From the NCBI GenBank assembly GCA_021850745.1, contig JAJZKX010000049.1:1-9373 (forward strand): a stretch of 9,373 nt of DNA. The letters are read 5' to 3'. The position numbers and the translations under genes are program-made. Positions 6,683 through 9,373 of the stretch are shown one piece after another. The notes beneath the pieces were generated by a model, which saw only the letters and a list, made by a program, of their open reading frames with translations, did no database searches and had not been told where the DNA came from. The DNA comes from Thermoplasmata archaeon. Lineage in GTDB: Archaea; Thermoplasmatota; Thermoplasmata; Thermoplasmatales; Thermoplasmataceae. How positions within the stretch are numbered: the stretch's first letter is position 1; the number at the start of each line of letters is the position of its first letter.

Positions 6683-7855
6683 CTATTCACTGCCCCTGAA
6701 CAGGTTAAGCAATATTCCCGATGGTATTTTAGGGAAAAAGTAGGTGGACTTTTGAGGGAGCACTGAAACCTTTTCCATAACATCTATAAACATCCTTTTA
6801 TTCCATTTCGGGAGAATTATGGCAAATGAACCCGGATTTCTTTCAACTTCCTCCACAACTTCATTTTGATCGTGGAAATATGATATCCTGTCCGCGAAAT
6901 CATCCTCCTCAAATTTGCATATGCCCTCAAGTATTTTTTTGTTGACCAGGCCAATGGGAATCTTTTCCTCCGGGTCATTTTCTTCATCCCCTTTAATATG
7001 GACGCCAATCATTTTGCCATTATAAATTTTGAATTTTTCATCGCTGCATCCCTCTTCCTTGAATTCAATTCCACCAACACTGTTTCCAGCCTTAATTGCT
7101 GAACTGCACTCTTTCTGAATGAGCCTGTTAATTCCATCAATTTTCAATCCATCGCTCTGTATGGGTACAACATAAGCCATTATGTTTGACCAGAATTCTT
7201 TTTCCACAGGATCAGAAGAGTTCTGTGCGTTCATGATTGTAGCCTTTGTCCTGTGGTGCCCGTCTGCAATCACTGCATGGCTTTCTTTCAGCAGTTCCTT
7301 CAGCCTGCCAATACTATCTTTATCAGATACAGAATAAATAGAGTTTCTCACATTCTGATAATCGGAAAAAGCTGCAATTCTCTCCTTTTTTTCAATAATC
7401 TCCTGCAGTGTTTTCTCCAAGCCTTCAGAATTAACTGCAAAGTAAACCGGTTCAAGCTGGGCTTTCGAGCTCAACATTATCCTGGCTCTCTCATCCACAG
7501 GCTTTGGAAAGGTTTTTTCATGCGGCTTTACATCATCATTCTCAGGATAGATCTTAACAAGGCATACCATTCCCGTAAGCCTCTTCAACTTTCCATCTTC
7601 TTCATACTGCTGGTCAATAACAAAAATTCCACCTGACGGCACACGATGAAGAGCCCCATCTTCAATCCACTTTTGCAATAATTTGCTGACCTTGCTTATG
7701 TCGCCATTCTCAGGCAGTGTGAGGCAGCTTACATTCATATTATCCTTCTTTAGTTCCTTCTCCATATTCTTTGAAATAGAATCAAACGGAGGAGATACAA
7801 ATTTTGAGGTTTCACCACTGAACATAAAGGGCCTGAATTCTTTAATTGTTACCAT
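6683..7855 (-). CDS. DUF1015 family protein, linked to serine biosynthesis
   Basis: The 390-residue protein carries the signature features of DUF1015: IKEFRPF at the N-terminus, VSPPFDSIS (20-28), PHEKTF (111-116), the hallmark IADGHHRTKA (196-205), and the C-terminal LPQKSTYFFPKIPSG (366-380). Length is normal for the family. No signal or membrane segment is seen, so it is presumably cytosolic. The biochemical role is not established from sequence. The family is often encoded next to serA and a class V aminotransferase, and here it is divergent from exactly those genes, so a job in serine or phosphoserine metabolism is a reasonable inference. The start is ATG 7855 because the family begins a few residues before the EFRPF segment; the frame stays open to 7930, but that extension is AT-rich and overlaps the promoter. 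Stops at TAG. Confidence 0.9.
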   Translation of the reverse strand: MVTIKEFRPFMFSGETSKFVSPPFDSISKNMEKELKKDNMNVSCLTLPENGDISKVSKLLQKWIEDGALHRVPSGGIFVIDQQYEEDGKLKRLTGMVCLVKIYPENDDVKPHEKTFPKPVDERARIMLSSKAQLEPVYFAVNSEGLEKTLQEIIEKKERIAAFSDYQNVRNSIYSVSDKDSIGRLKELLKESHAVIADGHHRTKATIMNAQNSSDPVEKEFWSNIMAYVVPIQSDGLKIDGINRLIQKECSSAIKAGNSVGGIEFKEEGCSDEKFKIYNGKMIGVHIKGDEENDPEEKIPIGLVNKKILEGICKFEEDDFADRISYFHDQNEVVEEVERNPGSFAIILPKWNKRMFIDVMEKVSVLPQKSTYFFPKIPSGILLNLFRGSE

Positions 7856-7893
7856 AATCACACCATGCAGCTGGATTGAATCCTGATGATTGT

Positions 7894-7901
7894 GTATAAA
7901 T
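7894..7901 (-). promoter_or_regulatory. Box A for the DUF1015 gene
   Basis: The minus strand reads ATTTATAC here, centred about 42 bases from ATG 7855, which predicts a transcript with a leader of about 15 bases. It is a good archaeal TATA box within the divergent intergenic region. Confidence 0.5.
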
Positions 7902-8019
7902 AAGTTGTGACAATAAATTAATAAGTACACAAAAACCGACGTTTTGATTTTCAGGAGAAATATGGAGCAATTTTGAATGAAAAATAACAGGATTCAAACC
8001 TTGGCATTTGCCAGTGCGG

Positions 8020-8038
8020 TGAATAAAAAAATTATTCA
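8020..8038. repeat. Interrupted perfect palindrome in the divergent promoter region
   Basis: TGAATAA and TTATTCA are separated by five A residues, giving seven-base arms in exact inverted repeat. It lies in the 276-base gap between the DUF1015 and serA starts, about 95 bases before serA. A binding site for a dimeric regulator of the serine genes is possible. In AT-rich DNA a match this size can also arise by chance. Confidence 0.45.
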
Positions 8039-8131
8039 GCCTGCAATTGCTTAAAATCATTCCCTGACATTCTGTCGGATGGCTATGAACGAAGATTAAT
8101 TTCCCGTTGCATGATTAACCTTTTGGAGCCA

Positions 8132-9073
8132 ATGGAAAAGATAGATAAAGTTCTCATTTGCGATTCTGTAGATAGTTTATTGATTGATGGTTTGAAGGAA
8201 AATAACATGGAATTTCAGTATATGCCCCAAATTACTCCGGAGCAACTGAAGGAAATAATCCCGGAATTCCATATTATTGTAGTAAGGAGCAGAACAAAAG
8301 TTACTGAAGATGTTCTGGAAAGGGCCAGCAACCTGAAAATAATAGCAAGGGCAGGCATAGGCACCGACAACATTGATTTGGATGCTGCTGAATCCAGAGG
8401 AATACAGATTGTCACAGCAGCAGGATCTTCCACACAGTCAGTAGCAGAACTGAATATTGGATTGATGATTTCATTATCAAGAAAAATGATAAGGCAGAGC
8501 GACAATACAAGAAAGAATGTGTGGATCAAAGAAACGGGCACAGAGCTTTATGGCAAAACGGTTGGGTTTATTGGTTTTGGAAGAATAGGCCAATCCACGG
8601 CCAGAATAACTGCATCAATGGGCATGAAGATTCTTGCATACGACATATTTCAGGACATGGAAAAGATGGAACAATTGGGGGGAGAATACACTGAGCTTGA
8701 TGATCTTGTAAAGAATTCGGATGTGATATTCATTCTTGCATCCTTCTCCAGGGGATATGCATCCATGATAGGGAAGGAATTGCTATCAATCGCCAAAAAA
8801 GGCGCAATGGTAATAGATACCAGCAGGGCTGAGTTCATTGACGGAAAATCACTCCTTGCTTCACTTCAATCTGGCCAAATTTCAGGATTTGGAACCGATG
8901 TTTACTGGCATGAACCGCCAAAAGAAGAATGGGAAAAAGAACTCCTGAAGCTGGATAATGTTGTAGTTATGCCGCATATTGGAGCCCAGACCAGGGAAGC
9001 ACAGCAAAGAGTTGCCCAGTTTACGCTGAATAATCTGATGGAAAAAATTGAGGCGATGCAAGAGTGCTATTAA
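8132..9073 (+). CDS. serA: D-3-phosphoglycerate dehydrogenase (short form, no ACT domain)
   Basis: Oxidises 3-phosphoglycerate to 3-phosphohydroxypyruvate with NAD, the first step of the phosphorylated serine pathway. The 313-residue product has the two-domain 2-hydroxyacid dehydrogenase fold: substrate domain with VVRSRTKVT (50-58) and IARAGIGTDNID (71-82), AGSSTQSVAELNIG (97-110), and the Rossmann GFIGFGRIG (145-153) with AYD (Asp171) selecting NAD. Catalytic residues are in place: Arg232 (TSRAEF), Glu261 (WHEPP) and His282 (MPHIGAQT). It stops after the dehydrogenase domain, so serine feedback through an ACT domain is not expected. ATG 8132 gives the family's short N-terminus and has GGAG just upstream; ATG 8111 would add seven residues. 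It overlaps the aminotransferase start by ten bases, so the two are co-transcribed. Another 2-hydroxyacid substrate cannot be excluded, but the neighbours favour serine synthesis. Confidence 0.9.
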   Translation: MEKIDKVLICDSVDSLLIDGLKENNMEFQYMPQITPEQLKEIIPEFHIIVVRSRTKVTEDVLERASNLKIIARAGIGTDNIDLDAAESRGIQIVTAAGSSTQSVAELNIGLMISLSRKMIRQSDNTRKNVWIKETGTELYGKTVGFIGFGRIGQSTARITASMGMKILAYDIFQDMEKMEQLGGEYTELDDLVKNSDVIFILASFSRGYASMIGKELLSIAKKGAMVIDTSRAEFIDGKSLLASLQSGQISGFGTDVYWHEPPKEEWEKELLKLDNVVVMPHIGAQTREAQQRVAQFTLNNLMEKIEAMQECY

Positions 9074-9372
9074 TTCCAGGGCCTGTGGAAGTGCCCAGGC
9101 GTGTCCTGAATGCCTCTGCGAAGATAGACAACCACAGATCACATGAGTTTAAGGAAATTGTAAAGGAGGCTGCAGATTACATGAATAAATTTGCAGATTC
9201 CACATCAACATGCATTACCACAGGATCTGGCACACTTGCCGTGGAATCCATGATCTATTCTTTTACAAGAAAGGGCGATGCAGTGCTTGGAATCTCATTT
9301 GGAGAGTTCGGGGACAGGCTGCTTGAGAGCCTGCAAAGGAAAGGAGTAAAAGTTGTTCCCTTAAAGCTCTGA
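9064..9372 (+). CDS. Class V aminotransferase, N-terminal part only
   Basis: PLP-dependent transaminase of the serine-pyruvate / alanine-glyoxylate / phosphoserine type; next to serA it most likely aminates 3-phosphohydroxypyruvate to phosphoserine. Visible family features are the N-terminal LLIPGPVEVPRRVL (2-15), NHRSHEF (23-29), and the cofactor-phosphate loop TTGSGTLAVESM (57-68), then ISFGEFGDR (82-90). The catalytic lysine lies further on and is not in the window. The start is GTG 9064, inside the end of serA, with GAGG ten bases upstream. The frame meets TGA at 9370-9372 after 102 codons where the family needs about 350-380, right after a GVKVVPL strand. The break looks like a real frameshift, a nonsense mutation or a sequence error (removing one T would read KLE and stay open); the continuation is not visible. 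Confidence 0.82.
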   Translation: MLLIPGPVEVPRRVLNASAKIDNHRSHEFKEIVKEAADYMNKFADSTSTCITTGSGTLAVESMIYSFTRKGDAVLGISFGEFGDRLLESLQRKGVKVVPLKL

Positions 9373-9373
9373 A

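Noticed and set aside
6238..6743. Open frames at 6238-6573 (minus), 6534-6743 (plus) and 6589-6783 (minus)
   Set aside because: They are antisense to the degraded frame or overlap the end of the DUF1015 gene, have odd composition (runs of His, Cys, Phe) and no recognisable motifs.
7985..8025. tRNA 3' fragment or attachment site on the minus strand
   Set aside because: A GGTTTGAATCC-like stretch recalls a T-arm, but the five-base stem does not pair properly and no acceptor stem or anticodon arm can be folded around it.
1..9373. CRISPR array or other direct-repeat array
   Set aside because: No regularly spaced repeated unit was seen on reading the window.

Overview
The window looks archaeal and is most easily read as a thermoplasmatal-type genome. 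Several genes have a TATA-like box A about 25-40 bases before the start and little or no leader. A serA homologue is followed at once by a class V aminotransferase and stands divergent from a DUF1015 gene. The assignment to Thermoplasmata is inference; the archaeal reading is firmer. Base composition is mosaic: visibly GC-rich over about the first 1.3 kb, intermediate through 5 kb, very AT-rich around 5.5-5.9 kb, then moderate.

Left part (1-5.5 kb) is a restriction-modification / DNA-defence island. On the minus strand at the left edge is an NgoPII-family type II restriction endonuclease that runs out of the window, preceded by a Vsr-type short-patch repair endonuclease. About 600 bases then hold only a transposase-like remnant and a promoter region. 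On the plus strand follow a 685-residue GHKL (MutL/MORC-like) ATPase carrying a C-terminal PD-(D/E)XK nuclease domain, and a complete C5-cytosine DNA methyltransferase. A second Vsr lies convergent to the methyltransferase, one base away. This is the known association of MORC-like ATPases with cytosine methyltransferases and Vsr nucleases, but compact, with the nuclease fused to the ATPase and no Z1 helicase visible. The NgoPII enzyme and first Vsr may belong to a separate system whose methyltransferase lies beyond the left edge.

Middle part (5.5-6.7 kb) is AT-rich and partly decayed: a small helical hypothetical gene on the minus strand and a degraded plus-strand reading frame broken by three in-frame TAG codons, which resembles the C-terminal half of a radical-SAM-like protein.

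Right part (6.7-9.37 kb) is ordinary metabolism: a DUF1015 protein (minus) and, divergently, a D-3-phosphoglycerate dehydrogenase-type serA (plus) overlapping the N-terminus of a class V aminotransferase. Together these suggest serine synthesis. The aminotransferase frame meets a TGA after 102 codons, two bases before the window end, so it is either broken or affected by a sequence error.
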